Below, one piece after another: positions 47,735 to 61,882 of a stretch of 64,000 nt of DNA (its first letter is position 1; each line of letters opens with the position of its first letter). The notes under the pieces were generated by a model. The model was not told the DNA's origin and searched no databases. It saw nothing but the letters and a program-made list of their open reading frames with translations. Origin of the DNA: Streptomyces sp. P3 (GTDB lineage: Bacteria; Actinomycetota; Actinomycetes; Streptomycetales; Streptomycetaceae); assembly GCA_016893485.2 (NCBI GenBank), contig JAFEKX020000001.1, forward strand, positions 1,426,001-1,490,000, in the 5' to 3' direction. The position numbers and the translations under genes are program-made.

Positions 47735-50048
47735 TCACTTCAGTGCCGGTGGCGCCGCCTGGGGTGATGTACCCCACTCCGACGGGTGCGGGCCGACCGT
47801 GAAGGCCAGCGACCGTATGGACCGGAGTGCCCCGGTCGTCAGATAGGTCCGGTCGTACGGCGTCCCGTCCGTCCGGGCGCCCTGGATGTAGCGGTCGGTC
47901 GCCGAGGTGCCGGGCGCCTTGATGGTGAGGGCGCCGTGCGGGTAGTAGCGGCGGTCCAGGGTCAGGTCGACCCGGTCGAAGACGGGTGTGGACAGGCCCC
48001 AGGTGTCGTAGCCGGGCTGGACCGGGAAGATCCCGATCGACGACAGGACGTTCCAGGCGGACATCGTGCCGAGGTCGTCGTTGCCGGTCATGCCGGTCGG
48101 GCCGTCCGTGAAGAGGGTCAGCGCGGCGTGGACGACGTCGGTCGTCTTCCACGGCCGGCCGGTGGACAGGTAGGTGTAGGGGGCGATGAGGTCGGGCTCG
48201 TTCTGCGGGTTGTACTTGTCCGCGTTGTAGTAGTCGTACGGCCCGTTGACCCACACCTCGCGGGCGGTCTTCGCCGGGTCGGCAAGCAGCTGGTCGTAGG
48301 CGAAGAAGGAGTCGAGCCGGGCGTTGGCCGCCTGCCGGCCGCCGATGAGGTCGACCATGCCGGGCAGGTCCTGCGGCACCAGCCACTGGTACTGCCAGGA
48401 GGTGCCCTCGTGGAAGCCCTCGCTCTGCGCGGGGTCGGCCGGGCCGACGAAGGCGCCGGAGGCGTCGCGGGCGCGGAAGAAGCCGGTGGAGGGGTCGAAG
48501 ATCGTGCGGTAGTTCTGGGCGCGGGCGGCGTAGCGCGCGGCGTCGGCGCCGTGTCCGAGGTCGCGGGCCATCTGGGCGAGCATCGCGTCCGAGAGGGCGT
48601 ACTCCAGGGTGGCCGAGGCCCCGTGGTCGTAGTCCGAGTCACCGGGCTTCGCGTGCGGGCGGTCCTGACGTAGGGCGCGAACCCGTCGGCGAGGTACTCC
48701 TTGTTCGCCTCTCGGCCCACGGCCGCCGAGTCGGTGGGCGGCACGCCGTCGGCGTTCTGCTTCAGCGCCCGGTACGCGCGCTCCTCGTAGCCCTTCAACA
48801 GGCCTTGCTGATAGGCGTTGGTGAGGAACGGGGTGACGGGGTCGCCGGTCATGATGTTCGTCTCGACCGTGCCGTAGCCCCACTTGGGCAGCCAGCCGCT
48901 CTCCTCGTCGATCTTGATGACGGAGATCGCCATGTCGCGTGCCTCGCGGGGTGCGAGCAGGGCGAGGAGCTGGGACTGGGTGCGGTAGGTGTCCCACAGG
49001 GACCAGTTCTGGTAGTACGTGAAGTCCCGTGCCCGGTGGACCTGTTGGTCCCAGCCGGTGTAGCGGCCGTCGGCGTCGCTGCCGATGTTGGGGGCGAGGA
49101 AGGACCGGTACAGGGACGAGTAGAAGGTCCGGCGCAGACTGTCGGAACCGCCCTGAGCGCGCACGTCGTCGAGCCGGTCCTCCCAGGCCCGTTGGGCGCG
49201 GTGGCGTACCGCGTCGAAGGAACTCCCGCCCTCCGCGCGGAGGTTGACGGCCGCGCCGTGCGCGTCGACGTACGAGAGGGCCGTGGTCGCCTCGACCGTA
49301 CGGTCCTTGGTCGTGTCGAAGCGGACGTACGCGCCGCCGCTGCCGCTCTTCGAACCGGCGGTCACCGTCGAGCCGTTCCAGGTGCCGTAGGTGGTGAAGG
49401 GCCGGTCGAAGTGGGTGACCGTGTAGACGGTGTACGGCTTGGTGTCCTGGCAGAAGCCGCGGCCGGTGATGGCGGTGCGCACGGTGCGGTTGTCGAGGAC
49501 CTCGACCTTCGAGGTGACGCCGGAGTGCAGCGACTGGGCCGCGTTCAGCAGGACGTTGGCCTTGTCGGTGGCCGGGAAGGTGTAGCGCTGGACGCCGGTG
49601 CGGGCGGTGGCGGTGAGTTCGGCCTCGATGCCCGTCTTCAGGCCGACCTGGTAGTAGCCGGGGCTCGCGTGCTCGTCGGCGTGGCTGAACTCGGCCGCGT
49701 ACCGGGCGTAGTCCGTCTGTGTCACGTCTCCGGTCGTCGGCAGTACGGGCAGGTCGCCGCCCAGCCCGCAGCCGACGCCGGAGAGGTGCACGAGGGAGAA
49801 GCCGCGAATGTGGCTCTGGGAGTAGTCGTAGCCGGTGTTGTGCCCGGTGTCCGGCGAGAACTGCACCATGCCGAAGGGCACGGCGGCACCGGGATAGGTG
49901 TTGCCGTCGTTCTCGGTGCCGATGAACGGGTTGACCAGGTCGGTGAGTTGACCGTGGACAGGGATTCGGCCGCGGCGGGGACGGCGAACAGCGCGGACGC
50001 TGCCACCGCCCCCGCCATGCCCAGGCGCAGGCGCCGGGTCCATCTCAT
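47735..50048 (-). CDS. Secreted GH92 alpha-mannosidase
   Basis: About 771 residues. A signal peptide (RRLRLGMAGAVAASALFAVP) precedes a GH92 body: LVNPFIGTENDGNTYPGAA at the start, HLSGVGCGLGGDLPVLP, then WSLWDTYRTQSQLLALL, GTSWQYQWLVPQD and TGNDDLGTMSAW with the catalytic aspartates. Frame changes near 49955 and 48665. The enzyme would trim alpha-mannosides outside the cell. It follows the GH2 gene in the same direction and may share its LacI-type control. Confidence 0.9.
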
Positions 50049-50077
50049 GCGGGTGGGCCTCCAGTTGGCGGAACGGG

Positions 50078-52688
50078 TCAGCTCGTGGGGCAGTTGGCGG
50101 GGTCGCCTGCGAGGCGTCGCGGATCAGGGCCTGCTGGGCGGCCTTCACCCGCTGCGCGTCCGGCTTGAGCACACGGCGGTCGTAGGTCATCAGGCCGTTC
50201 AACTCGCCCTCGACGTCCGAGATCTGGGTGTAGACGGCGCCGTTGCTCCCCTGGCAGGCCAGGGCGTGCACCTCGGCGAGTTTGGTGAGGTAGTCGTCGG
50301 TGTAGGCGGCCGGGTCGACATCGACGTACGACTGCTGCACCGACCAGGCGTGACCCGGCACCGCGAGCCCGAGACCGCCGTACTCCCCGCTGACCAGGGC
50401 GCGTTGACCGTCGGGATGGGGTGGCAGGGCCGGGCTGGGATAGCCGTGTTCGTCGATGATGTCGCCGGTTCCGCCGTCGACGCCGAGATTGATGCCGGAC
50501 ATGCTGTTGACGAGCCGGGTCGGGTCCCAGGCCTTCGCCTGGTCGGCGATGCGGGCCTCGTCGTACTGGCCCCACCCCTCGTTGAACGTCACCCACATGA
50601 CGACCGACGGGCTGCTGATGTGCTCGTCGATCATCTGCTTCATCTCGCGCTCGTACTCGGCGCGGGCCGCGGCCGACGGGTTCACCCCTGCGCTCATCGC
50701 GGGCATGTCCTGCCACACCATGAGGCCGAGCTTGTCGGCCCAGTAGAACCAGCGGTCGGGCTCGACCTTGATGTGCTTGCGCACCGCGTTGAAGCCCAAC
50801 TCCTTGTGGATTCTGAGGTCATGGGCGAGTGCCTCGTCGGTCGGTGCCGTGTAGAGACCGTCCGGCCAGAAGCCCTGGTCGAGCGTGGCCATCATGAAAA
50901 TGGGCTTGCCGTTGAGGACCGTGCGCGGGACGCCGTTGACCTTCTCCACGGCGATGGAGCGCATCCCGAAGTAGCTGCCGACGCGGTCCTTGCCGACGGT
51001 AACCTTCAGGTCGTAGAGGAACGGGTCGTCGGGTGACCAGAGGCGTGGGTTCTTCAGGGTCAGGGTCAGCGGACCGCCCGTGCGGCCGTGTGCCGTGGCG
51101 ACCTCGCGCTTTCCGGCGTACGCCGTCGCCGTGATCGGCAGGCCCGCGCGAACTCCCTGCGCTTCGACGGTGAGTTGGCCCCCGGCGACGTCGGGGTGAG
51201 CTTGAGGGAGTCGACGTGGTCGGGGGCGACCGGTTCCATCCAGACCGTCTGCCAGATGCCCGAGGTCGGGGTGTACCAGATGCCGCTCGGGTCGAGGCGC
51301 TGCTTGCCGATCGGGGGTTCTCGCCGTCGGCCGCGTCGGTGGGGTCGTAGACGCCGACGATCAGTTCCTGGGTGCGGCCGGGCTTCAGGGCATCTGTCAC
51401 GTCGGCGCTGAACTTGTCGTAGCCGCCCTGGTGTTCGGTGACCTTCGTGCCGTTGACGTAGACCTCGGCGCGCCAGTCGACGGCACCGAAGTTGACCATC
51501 AGGCGCTTGCCCGAGCCGACCTTCCAGTCGGCGGGGACGGTGAAGGTGCGGCGGTACCACATGCGGTCCTCATGGCGTTCGAGGCCCGAGAGCTGGGACT
51601 CCACCGGGTACGGGACGAGGATGCGTTCGGCGAGGTTCTTGCCGACCGGGGCCGCTCCCCGCCGTGGCGGCGGCGAACTGCCAACTCCCGTTGAGGTTGC
51701 GCCAGTCGGTGCGGGTCAGTTGCGGGCGCGGGTACTCGGGGAGGGCGTTGCGCGGGCCCACCTGGTCGGCCCACCGGGTGCGGAGTTCGTAGGTGGAGTG
51801 GTTCGGGCCGGTGCTCCAGAAGCCGTTGATAACGTTGCCATCGGCCGAGGAGAGACCGGCGTCGCCGTCGTAGCGGATGTCCGCGGTGCCGGGTGCGGTG
51901 CCGGTCTTGTTGCCCACGACGGGCTGCGTGAGCGGGATGAGCAGGGTCCGTGGGTCGGCCGGGTCCAACTCGGCTGCTCCCAGGGGCCACTTGGCGCCGC
52001 CGATCACCGCTTCGAGGTGGTCGGTCAGGTCGGCCGGGGGTGTGGCGAGGGGCTGGGCGAAGTCGAGTTTCAGGGTGCGGCCGGTGCTGGTGACCGTGGC
52101 GGCGATGGCGCCGTCGTAGTCGTAGCCGTCGGGGAGCCGGAAGGCCGACTGCGGGATGGCCACCTTGGTGCCTCCGGGTTCGGTCCAGCGCACATGGAGG
52201 TTGGAGCCGCCGTAGTGCTCGAAGTACTCGACCTTGATGTCGTAGGGCGTGCCGGCGGTCAACTCGACCGGGGCGGCGGTCTGTTCGGTGTCCCAGTCGT
52301 CGACCCAGTGGTCGATGACGAGCTGTCCGCCGATCCAGAGGCGGAAGCCGTTGTCGCCGATGACCGAGAAGGTGTGGGGGCCGGTCTTCGCCGGGACGAC
52401 CTTGCCGGTCCAGCGGACGCTGACGTCGTCGGACCGGCCGGTGGTGAAGGCGAGCCGGGGTTCGAGGTTGTCGAAGTCGAGGTTCGGGTCGACGCCGGTG
52501 GCCTTGAGGTCGGCGAAGTCGAAGGCGCCGGGGGCGGACTGGGTGTAGTACTCGCCCTTCAGGCCGTGGATCTCGGCGGGGGCACCGGCCGCGGCGGCGC
52601 TCGCGGCGGGGAGGGCGGCCAGCCCGGCGATGCCGAGGGCCAGGGCGAGCAGTATCGCGAGTCGGTCTCTGAGTCGTCTGATGCGCAC
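50078..52688 (-). CDS. Secreted GH2 glycosidase with PA14 domain
   Basis: About 870 residues. A signal peptide (AILLALALGIAGLAALPAAS) is followed by a PA14 domain (GLKGEYYTQSAPG ... FSVIGDNGFRLWIGGQ) and the GH2 sandwich and barrel. VMWVTFNEGWGQYDE carries the acid/base glutamate and LVSGEYGGLG the likely nucleophile. Frame changes near 51670, 51315, 51185 and 50110. GTG start after GGAGG. It is probably a beta-galactosidase or beta-mannosidase; exact specificity is not clear. A palindromic operator sits ten bases upstream. Confidence 0.88.
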
Positions 52689-52697
52689 GGAACCTCC

Positions 52698-52713
52698 ATA
52701 ACAACGTTGTCAT
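52698..52713. promoter_or_regulatory. LacI/GalR-type operator before GH2 gene
   Basis: ACAACGTTGT at 52701-52710 is a perfect palindrome with central CG, extended by AT on both sides at 52698-52699 and 52712-52713. This form is typical of LacI-family operators. Its position ten bases before the GTG suggests repression of the glycosidase operon until an inducing sugar is present. The regulator is not in the window. Confidence 0.7.
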
Positions 52714-52864
52714 GGGCAGCAGTTGGCATGACAACACGGATTCCGGATTCCGTCCAGGGCATGACAAGCACCGGGTGGGGCCGAGGGCGCGACGGGCACG
52801 CGGACGCGGAGCGGCCCCGGTGCGGCTGAGAAGCACCGGGGCTCTTGGGCGCCAACACATGGCG

Positions 52865-54083
52865 TCATGTGACCAGTTGGTTCTTCCCGAGTGCGATGAC
52901 TCCGCCCTTGGAGACCGTGTACAGGTCGGCGTCCCGCTCCGGGTTGACGCCGATCGTCGCGCCCGGCGGTACCTCGACGTTCTTGTCCAGGACGGCGCCC
53001 CGGACCACCGCGCCCCGGCCGATGTGGACGTTGTCGTGCAGGATCGAACCCTGGACCACCGCCCCGGGGTCGACCACCACACCCGGCGAGAGGACGGACC
53101 GGGTGACCTGGCCGCGGATCAGGCAGCCGGAGCTGATGATCGACTCGCTGGCCATGCCGCCGGCGTTGAAGCGGGCCGGGAGAGCTGGCCGGAGTGGGTG
53201 TAGATGGGCCAGTTGCGGTTGTAGAGGTTGAACGCGGGGCGCTCGGCGATGAGGTCCATGTGGGCGTCGTAGTAGGCGTCCAGGGTGCCGACGTCCCGCC
53301 AGTAGCCCTGGTCGCGGGTGGTCTCGCCGGGGACGTGGTTGGCGCTGAAGTCGTACAGGGCGGCCTCGCCCCGGTCGGTGAGCGCGGGCAGGATCGAACC
53401 GCCCATGTCGTGCACGGAGTCGGCCTCCTCCGCGTCCCGCTGGAGCGCCTCTATCAGCGCCTTGGTGGTGAAGATGTAGTTGCCCATCGACGCGTACACG
53501 CACTCCGGGTCGTCCGCAAGACCCGGTGGATCGGCGGGCTTCTCCAGGAAGCGTTCGACCGTCTGGCCGTCCGAACCCGGGGTGATCACACCGAACTGCG
53601 AGGACTCGGCGCGCGGGACGCGGATACCGGCCACGGTGACGCCCGCACCGCTCTCCATGTGCTGGGCGAGCATCTGCCGGGGTCCATGCGGTACACGTGG
53701 TCGGCGCCGAACACCGCGACGTACTCGGGACGTTCGTCGTAGATCAGGTTCAGCGACTGCAGGATCGCGTCCGCGCTGCCGAGGTACCAGCGCGGGCCCA
53801 GGCGCTGCTGGGCCGGGACCGGTGTGACGTAGTTGCCGAGCAGGCTCGACATGCGCCACGTGGTGGTGATGTGCCGGTCCAGCGAATGCGACTTGTACTG
53901 CGTGAGGACGCAGATGCGCAGAATGTCGGCGTTGACGAGATTCGACAGCACGAAGTCCACGAGGCGGTACGTGCCGCCGAAGGTGACCGCGGGTTTGGCC
54001 CGGTCGGTGGTCAGTGGCATCAGCCGCTTGCCCTCACCGCCCGCCAGTACGATCCCGAGCACCGAAGGTCCGCCACGACGCAT
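52865..54083 (-). CDS. glgC: Glucose-1-phosphate adenylyltransferase
   Basis: About 406 residues. [18 protein letters not shown] is the nucleotide-binding start, [13 protein letters not shown] and [10 protein letters not shown] follow, and [19 protein letters not shown] ends the catalytic domain before a left-handed beta-helix ([20 protein letters not shown]). It makes ADP-glucose for glycogen/alpha-glucan synthesis. Frame changes near 53685 and 53180. It follows the synthase gene with a 51-base gap. Confidence 0.93.
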
Positions 54084-54134
54084 GGCCGCTCCCCTCACCC
54101 TGATTTGACCCCAGCCTGCCCCGAGCAGCGCGTA

Positions 54135-55284
54135 CTAAGCCTGTTTGGTGATCTCCGCGTAGAGCCGCGCGGTCCGCAGCGCCACGGCGTCCCAGCCGAA
54201 CTCGCCCACCGCGCGCTCCCGCCCGGCCTCGCCCATCCGTTTCGCAGTCTCCGGGTCGGCGAGGACGGAGTCGAGAGCCCGCGCGAGGTTGGCCTCGAAG
54301 TCGTCGTCGACCGACACCAGGAGCCCCGTCTCCCCGTGTGCCACCACTTCGGGGATGCCCCCGACGCGGGAGGCGACCACGGCCGTGCCGCAGGCCATCG
54401 CCTCCAGGTTCACGATCCCGAGGGGCTCGTAGACCGAGGGGCAGGCGAACACGGTGGCGTGGGTGAGGAGTTGGATCACTTCGGGGCGGGGCAGCATCTG
54501 CGGGATCCAGTGGACGCCCGCGCGGACGCCGCTCAGCTCCTCGAAGAGTTCCCGGAACTCGCGGTCGATCTCGGGGTGTCCGGCGCGCCCGCGCACAGCA
54601 CGACCTGTGCGGCCGGGTCGATGTTCCGCACCGCGCGCAGCAGATGGGGCACGCCCTTCTGGCGGGTGATGCGGCCGACGAACAGCACGTAGGGGCGGTC
54701 GGGGTCGATGCCGAGCCGGGTGAGGACGTCCGTGCCGTGGTCGGGGCGGTAGAGCGTGGTGTCGATGCCGTTGTGGACCACCCGCACCTTCGCCGGGTCC
54801 AGCGCCGGGTAGCAGGTGAGGATGTCCTCGCGCATGGCTCCCGACACGGCGATGACACCGTCGGCGGCCTCGATCGCGGTGCGCTCGGCCCAGCTGGAGA
54901 GGGCGTAGCCGCCGCCGAGCTGCTCGGCCTTCCAGGGCGCAGCGGCTCCAGCGAGTGCGCGGTCATCACGTGCGGGATGCCGTGGAGGAGCTTGGCGAAG
55001 TGGCCGGCGAGGTTGGCGTACCAGGTGTGGGAGTGGACGAGTTCGCGGCCTTCGAGGGCGGCGGCCATGGAGAGGTCCACGGAGAAGGTCCGCAGGGCGT
55101 CGTTGGCGCCGTCGAGGGCGGGCCAGGAGCGGTGGCGTACGACGCCCTCGGTGCGGCCCTCACCCCAGCAGTGCACGTCGAGGTCGACCAGGGGCCTCAA
55201 CTCCCGTGCGAGGAACTCCACATGGACGCCCGCGCCGCCGTACACATCCGGCGGGTACTCCCGGGTCAGCAGTCCCACTCGCAC
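54135..55284 (-). CDS. glgA: GT4 glycogen synthase / alpha-maltose-1-phosphate synthase
   Basis: About 383 residues, GT-B fold. VGLLTREYPPDVYGGAGVHV is the N-terminal motif, LFVGRITRQKGVPHLLRAV the middle one and VYEPLGIVNLEAMACGTAVV the nucleotide-sugar site. The actinobacterial GlgA/GlgM group transfers glucose from ADP-glucose to glucan or glucose-1-phosphate; which reaction dominates is not decided by sequence alone. Frame changes near 54935 and 54580. It pairs with glgC downstream on the same strand. Confidence 0.88.
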
Positions 55285-55323
55285 CCGTAACCCCTTGTTC
55301 TCGGCGGCAGATTGTCCTCATGG

Positions 55324-56157
55324 TCACCCAGAAGCCGCGTTCGGGGAAGAGCCCGGTGGTCGTGTGAAGCAGCAGTCCCCGCACACCCCGCCACCGGGGA
55401 TCCGATAGTAGAGGCAGCAGCTCCGCCGCCGGAAGGAGCCGCCGGTGAACGTTCCGGTGCCGGCGAGGAGCGGGTGGGCGAAGAGTTCCCCGGTCAGGGC
55501 CCGCGCGCGCGTGGCGACGTCCGTGCGGCCACGCGCGCGTGCCCAGCGGTTCAGTTCCCGGGCCGCGCCCGCGAGCGCGGAGGCCGCGTTGCCCCACAGG
55601 AGGCCGGCGGCCGTGCGGTGACGGGCCACCAGGGCCGTGACCAGCGGTTCCAGGTGGGCGTGGAGGACGGTGTCCGCGAGGGTGGCGGCGTCGCCGGGCA
55701 GCGGGCGCACGCCGGTCAGCCACAGGTCGTCGGGCGCGCTTGCCTCGGCGTCCCAGCGCAGCAGGCGCGGGTCGAGGTCGGGGACATGGCCGTAGAGGAC
55801 GGCGCTGCCGAGCGCCACCGACCACAGCCGGGCCGCGAGACCCTGCTGGGCGATCGAGGCGGCGATCCGCGGCTCAGGGGCGTGGATCCGTTCCGCGACG
55901 ACATGGACCCGAGAAGTCAGCGGACTTCCGTAAACATCCGACGCCGGGTTTTCGTAGGCCCGCGCGAGCGTGGGCAGCGGGCCGTGCGGGGCTCCGCCCG
56001 TGCGTAGTACGAAGAAGCCGCCGAGCGGGCGGAGCGCGGCGAGTTCGGGGTCGAGGTCCACGAACAGCAGTAGTACCAAGGCTCTCAGGGGCTTCCCCAG
56101 GGGGTGTCGTCCGGTGTCACCCACCTTGGGGAGGACAAGGGGCCTTTCGTACTCCAT
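55324..56157 (-). CDS. FhuF-like [2Fe-2S] ferric reductase
   Basis: About 277 residues. The C-terminal RSCCLYYRIPGGGVCGDC is the four-cysteine [2Fe-2S] site of siderophore ferric reductases (FhuF). The rest is poorly conserved apart from GLLWGNAASALAGAARELNR. It probably releases iron from imported siderophores in the cytoplasm. The ATG at 56157 (MEYERPLVL) is chosen for its GATGGAG context; an upstream start is possible. Confidence 0.75.
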   Translation of the reverse strand: MEYERPLVLPKVGDTGRHPLGKPLRALVLLLFVDLDPELAALRPLGGFFVLRTGGAPHGPLPTLARAYENPASDVYGSPLTSRVHVVAERIHAPEPRIAASIAQQGLAARLWSVALGSAVLYGHVPDLDPRLLRWDAEASAPDDLWLTGVRPLPGDAATLADTVLHAHLEPLVTALVARHRTAAGLLWGNAASALAGAARELNRWARARGRTDVATRARALTGELFAHPLLAGTGTFTGGSFRRRSCCLYYRIPGGGVCGDCCFTRPPGSSPNAASG

Positions 56158-56287
56158 CGGCAGTACTACCCAATCGGTGCTCAGGTACGACGACGGGAAG
56201 AACATCGGACGGCATCGTGTTCTGTATGAAAGCCGACCGTTCGCCGCGTGGTGCCAGAGGTGCCCGCCTGACGCAGAGGAGCTGCCG

Positions 56288-58945
<2,658 letters not shown>

Positions 58946-60386
58946 ATGAGCACATCAGCGCAGATCGGCGTCACGGGTCTCGCGGTCATGGGCCGCAACC
59001 TCGCCCGCAACTTCGCGCGCAACGGCTACACGGTCGCCGTGCACAACCGGACCGCGTCCCGCACCCGCGACCTGGTGGCGGAGTTCGGCGGCGAGGGCGA
59101 CTTCATCGCGGCGGAGACGGCCAAGGACTTCGTGGCGGCGCTGGAGCGCCCGCGCCGCTTGGTCGTCATGGTGAAGGCCGGTGACCCGACGGACGCGGTG
59201 ATCGAGGAGTTCGCGCCCTCTCCTGGAGCCCGGCGACATGATCATCGACGGTGGCAACGCGCACTTCGAGGACACCCGGCGCCGTGAGAAGGCGCTGCGC
59301 GAGCAGGGCATCCACTTCGTCGGCATGGGCGTCTCCGGCGGCGAGGAGGGCGCGCTGAACGGGCCGAGCATCATGCCGGGTGGCCCGAAGGAGTCGTACG
59401 ACTCGCTCGGTCCGATGCTGGAGAAGATCTCCGCGAAGGCGAAGGACGGGGCGCCCTGTGTGACCCATGTGGGTCCCGACGGCGCCGGGCACTTCGTGAA
59501 GATGGTGCACAACGGCATCGAGTACGCCGACATGCAGCTGATCGGCGAGGCGTACCAGCTGCTGCGCGATGTCGCCGGGTACTCCCCCGCGCAGATCGCG
59601 GACATCTTCCGCACCTGGAACACGGGCCGGCTGGACTCCTACCTGATCGAGATCACCGCCGAGGTGCTGTCCCACGTGGACGAGGCCACCGGCAAGCCGT
59701 TCGTGGACGTCGTCGTCGACCAGGCGGAGCAGAAGGGCACCGGCCGCTGGACGGTCCAGATCGCCCTCGACCTCGGCGTCCCGGTCTCGGGCATCGCCGA
59801 GGCGGTCTTCGCCCGCTCCCTCTCCGGCCACGCGGCGCTGCGCGAGGCCTCGCGCGGTCTGGCCGGTCCCACGGCCTCGCCCCTGAGCGAGTCCGAGGCG
59901 GGGGCCTTCGCGGACCGCGTCGAGCAGGCGCTGTACGCGTCGAAGATCGTGTCGTACACGCAGGGCTTCCACGAGATCGCGGCGGGCAGCGAGGAGTACG
60001 ACTGGAACGTCGACCTCGGCGCCATCTCCTCGATCTGGCGCGGCGGTTGCATCATCAGGGCGGCCTTCCTCGACCGCATCCGCGCCGCGTACGACGCCCG
60101 CGCGGACCTGCCGAGCCTGCTGTCCGACGAGACGTTCGCGCAGGAGATCGCGGGGGCGCAGGACGACTGGCGCGAGGTCGTCGTCGCGGCCACCCGGCAG
60201 GGCGTCCCGACACCCGGCTTCTCGGCGGCCCTCGCGTACTACGACGCGCTGCGCGCCGAGCGGCTGCCCGCGGCGCTCACGCAGGGGCAGCGGGACTTCT
60301 TCGGGGCGCACACGTACCGCCGGGTGGACCGGGACGGCGCGTTCCACACGCTGTGGGGCGGGGACCGGTCGGAGGTCACGGCGTAG
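58946..60386 (+). CDS. gnd: 6-phosphogluconate dehydrogenase, decarboxylating
   Basis: About 480 residues, the long NADP-dependent form. IGVTGLAVMGRNLARNFA, then after one extra base near 59220 MIIDGGNAHFEDTRRRE, VGMGVSGGEEGALNGPSIMP, GAGHFVKMVHNGIEYADMQ with the catalytic lysine and ISSIWRGGCIIRA. It performs the oxidative decarboxylation step of the pentose phosphate pathway. A housekeeping gene carrying a frame break is the clearest sign that the breaks in this record are sequence errors. Confidence 0.96.
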
Positions 60387-60404
60387 GGGTGTCGCCGGGC
60401 GTCT

Positions 60405-60435
60405 GACACCCCGGGGCATGAGGCCCCGGGGTGTC
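60405..60435. terminator. Stem-loop between gnd and the convergent VOC gene
   Basis: The arms 60405-60417 and 60423-60435 pair perfectly over 13 bp with a five-base loop. It lies 19 bases after the gnd stop and 10 bases beyond the end of the convergent gene, so it probably stops transcription from both sides. Confidence 0.85.
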
Positions 60436-60444
60436 GGCCATGGA

Positions 60445-60797
60445 TCAGGCGGGTTGCCACAGTTCGAGGCGGTTGCCCTCGGGGTCGGTGACCCAGCCGA
60501 AGCGGCCGACGCCCTCCATGTCCTGCGTCTCCCGGCCACGTCCGCTCCCTTGGCGCGCAGCTGCGCGAGCATCGCGTCGAGGTCGCGGACGCGGAAGTTG
60601 AGCATGGTCTGCTGGGTGCGGGATCCGAAGTAGTCGGTCCCGGACTCGAACGCCGCGAACACCGTCGGCCCGGCTTCCGGGCGCCACAGGCCGTGCTCGT
60701 CGGTGTCGAGGCCGAGGCAGTCCCGGTACCACGCGCTGAGCGCCTCCGGGTCGGTGGCCCGCAGGAAGTATCCGCCGATTCCGAGTACACGTTCCAT
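60445..60797 (-). CDS. VOC-family (glyoxalase/bleomycin-resistance) protein
   Basis: About 117 residues. GIGGYFLRATDPEALSAWYR opens the first beta-alpha-beta unit and, after one missing base near 60530, GWVTDPEGNRLELWQP closes the second, with the usual glutamate ligand. Such proteins isomerise, oxygenate or bind small molecules; the exact role is unknown. It is near, but not in, the biosynthetic cluster. Confidence 0.85.
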
Positions 60798-60929
60798 GGG
60801 GCATCCTGCCAGGGGCGGGAGCGGGCCGCGTGGCGTGTGGTGAGTGCGGGTGCGGGGATACGGCCGAGCCGGGCAGCCCGCGAGTGGGGCTGCCCGGCTC
60901 GTCGCGTCCTGTGCGGCCGGTGAGGCGGG

Positions 60930-61143
60930 TCAGGTGAGCGGTGGACCCGGCTCCGGGGCCGGCACCGGTTCCGGGCCGGGGCCCGGCGGGATCGGGGACA
61001 GGACCGGGTCCGGGGTGGGCGGGGACCCGGCGGGGGCGTGGGAAGCGGGACCGGGGGCTCCGGGTCGGGGACCGGCGTGGGGCCGGGGCCCGGAACGGGG
61101 TCGGGCTCGGTGGTACCGGGTCGGGGTACGGCTGCGTCATCAT
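60930..61143 (-). CDS. Proline-rich small hypothetical protein
   Basis: A low-complexity frame starting MMTQPYPDPVPPSPTP and rich in proline, arginine and glycine. The DNA is an irregular GGGNCCGG-type repeat, so the frame after the first 20 residues is uncertain. The segment could be an extracytoplasmic linker-type protein or non-coding. Confidence 0.3.
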
Positions 61144-61268
61144 GTCCTCCAGCCAGTGGCTTTGTCGGCTCTGGACTACCCCCGCCTACCCCACACCCGC
61201 CCCGCCACTCACCCGAGTGGACTCACCCAAGCCCCACCCGCACGCCACCACCGGCAAGCCGTACGGGA

Positions 61269-61612
61269 CTAGAACCGCCCGGGATGCGCCCGGAGCCACT
61301 CCATCGCCGCCCGCTGCAGCTTCGGGTCGGCGGCCGGTGCCTCGTCAGGATGACGTTCCGCCCACTTGACGACGTAGGGGCAGAGCGGGGCGACGACGAT
61401 GCCCTCGCGGGCCGCGATGCCGTAGAGCTCGCGGGCCAGGGAGCCGGCGATGCCCTTTCCCTCGTGGGCCGGTTCCACGAGGGTGTGGACCGGGACGAGG
61501 GGCGCGCGGGGTCCTCCAGGACGAAGTACTCGATGTGGCCCACGACTTCGCCGTCGCCGACCGCCTCCAGGCGGCCCGCCGCCCTGTCGTCGCGGATCTC
61601 GATCTCGCTCAT
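61269..61612 (-). CDS. GNAT-family N-acetyltransferase (YjdJ-like)
   Basis: About 114 residues. MSEIEIRDDRAAGRLEAVGD and VVGHIEYFVLED, then after one missing base near 61515 VHTLVEPAHEGKGIAGSLAR with the acetyl-CoA loop and LCPYVVKWAERHPD. This is the short GNAT type with the PYVxxxxxxHP tail. Substrate unknown. Confidence 0.85.
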
Positions 61613-61882
61613 GGGCATCCTCCTGGTGCGATGGTCCGGCCGTACCGGCCACTTGAGCGTAACCGACGATGATCACCGGGTCGCCGGTATCCACAGGGCG
61701 GGCGGCGACCCCATGGACACCAGTGCCCCGGGCGCCGTTCGCCGTCACGGCGGCGGCCGTCGCCGCCCTGGGCGTCACCGCAACCCCGGCCTCGAACAGT
61801 TGACGGCTTCCGTTGCGGTTGCCGCGGCGTGTGCGGGGGATGAATGTGGCCACAGAGGCTGGAACAGCACCTGGGAGGCGCC

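Noticed and set aside
48805..51036. 743-residue plus-strand open frame
   Set aside because: Antisense to GH92 and GH2 genes with recognisable catalytic motifs; no motif of its own.
60930..61143. Tandem-repeat array in GGGNCCGG-rich DNA
   Set aside because: The units are irregular in length and sequence; it is low-complexity, probably proline-rich coding, not a defined repeat.
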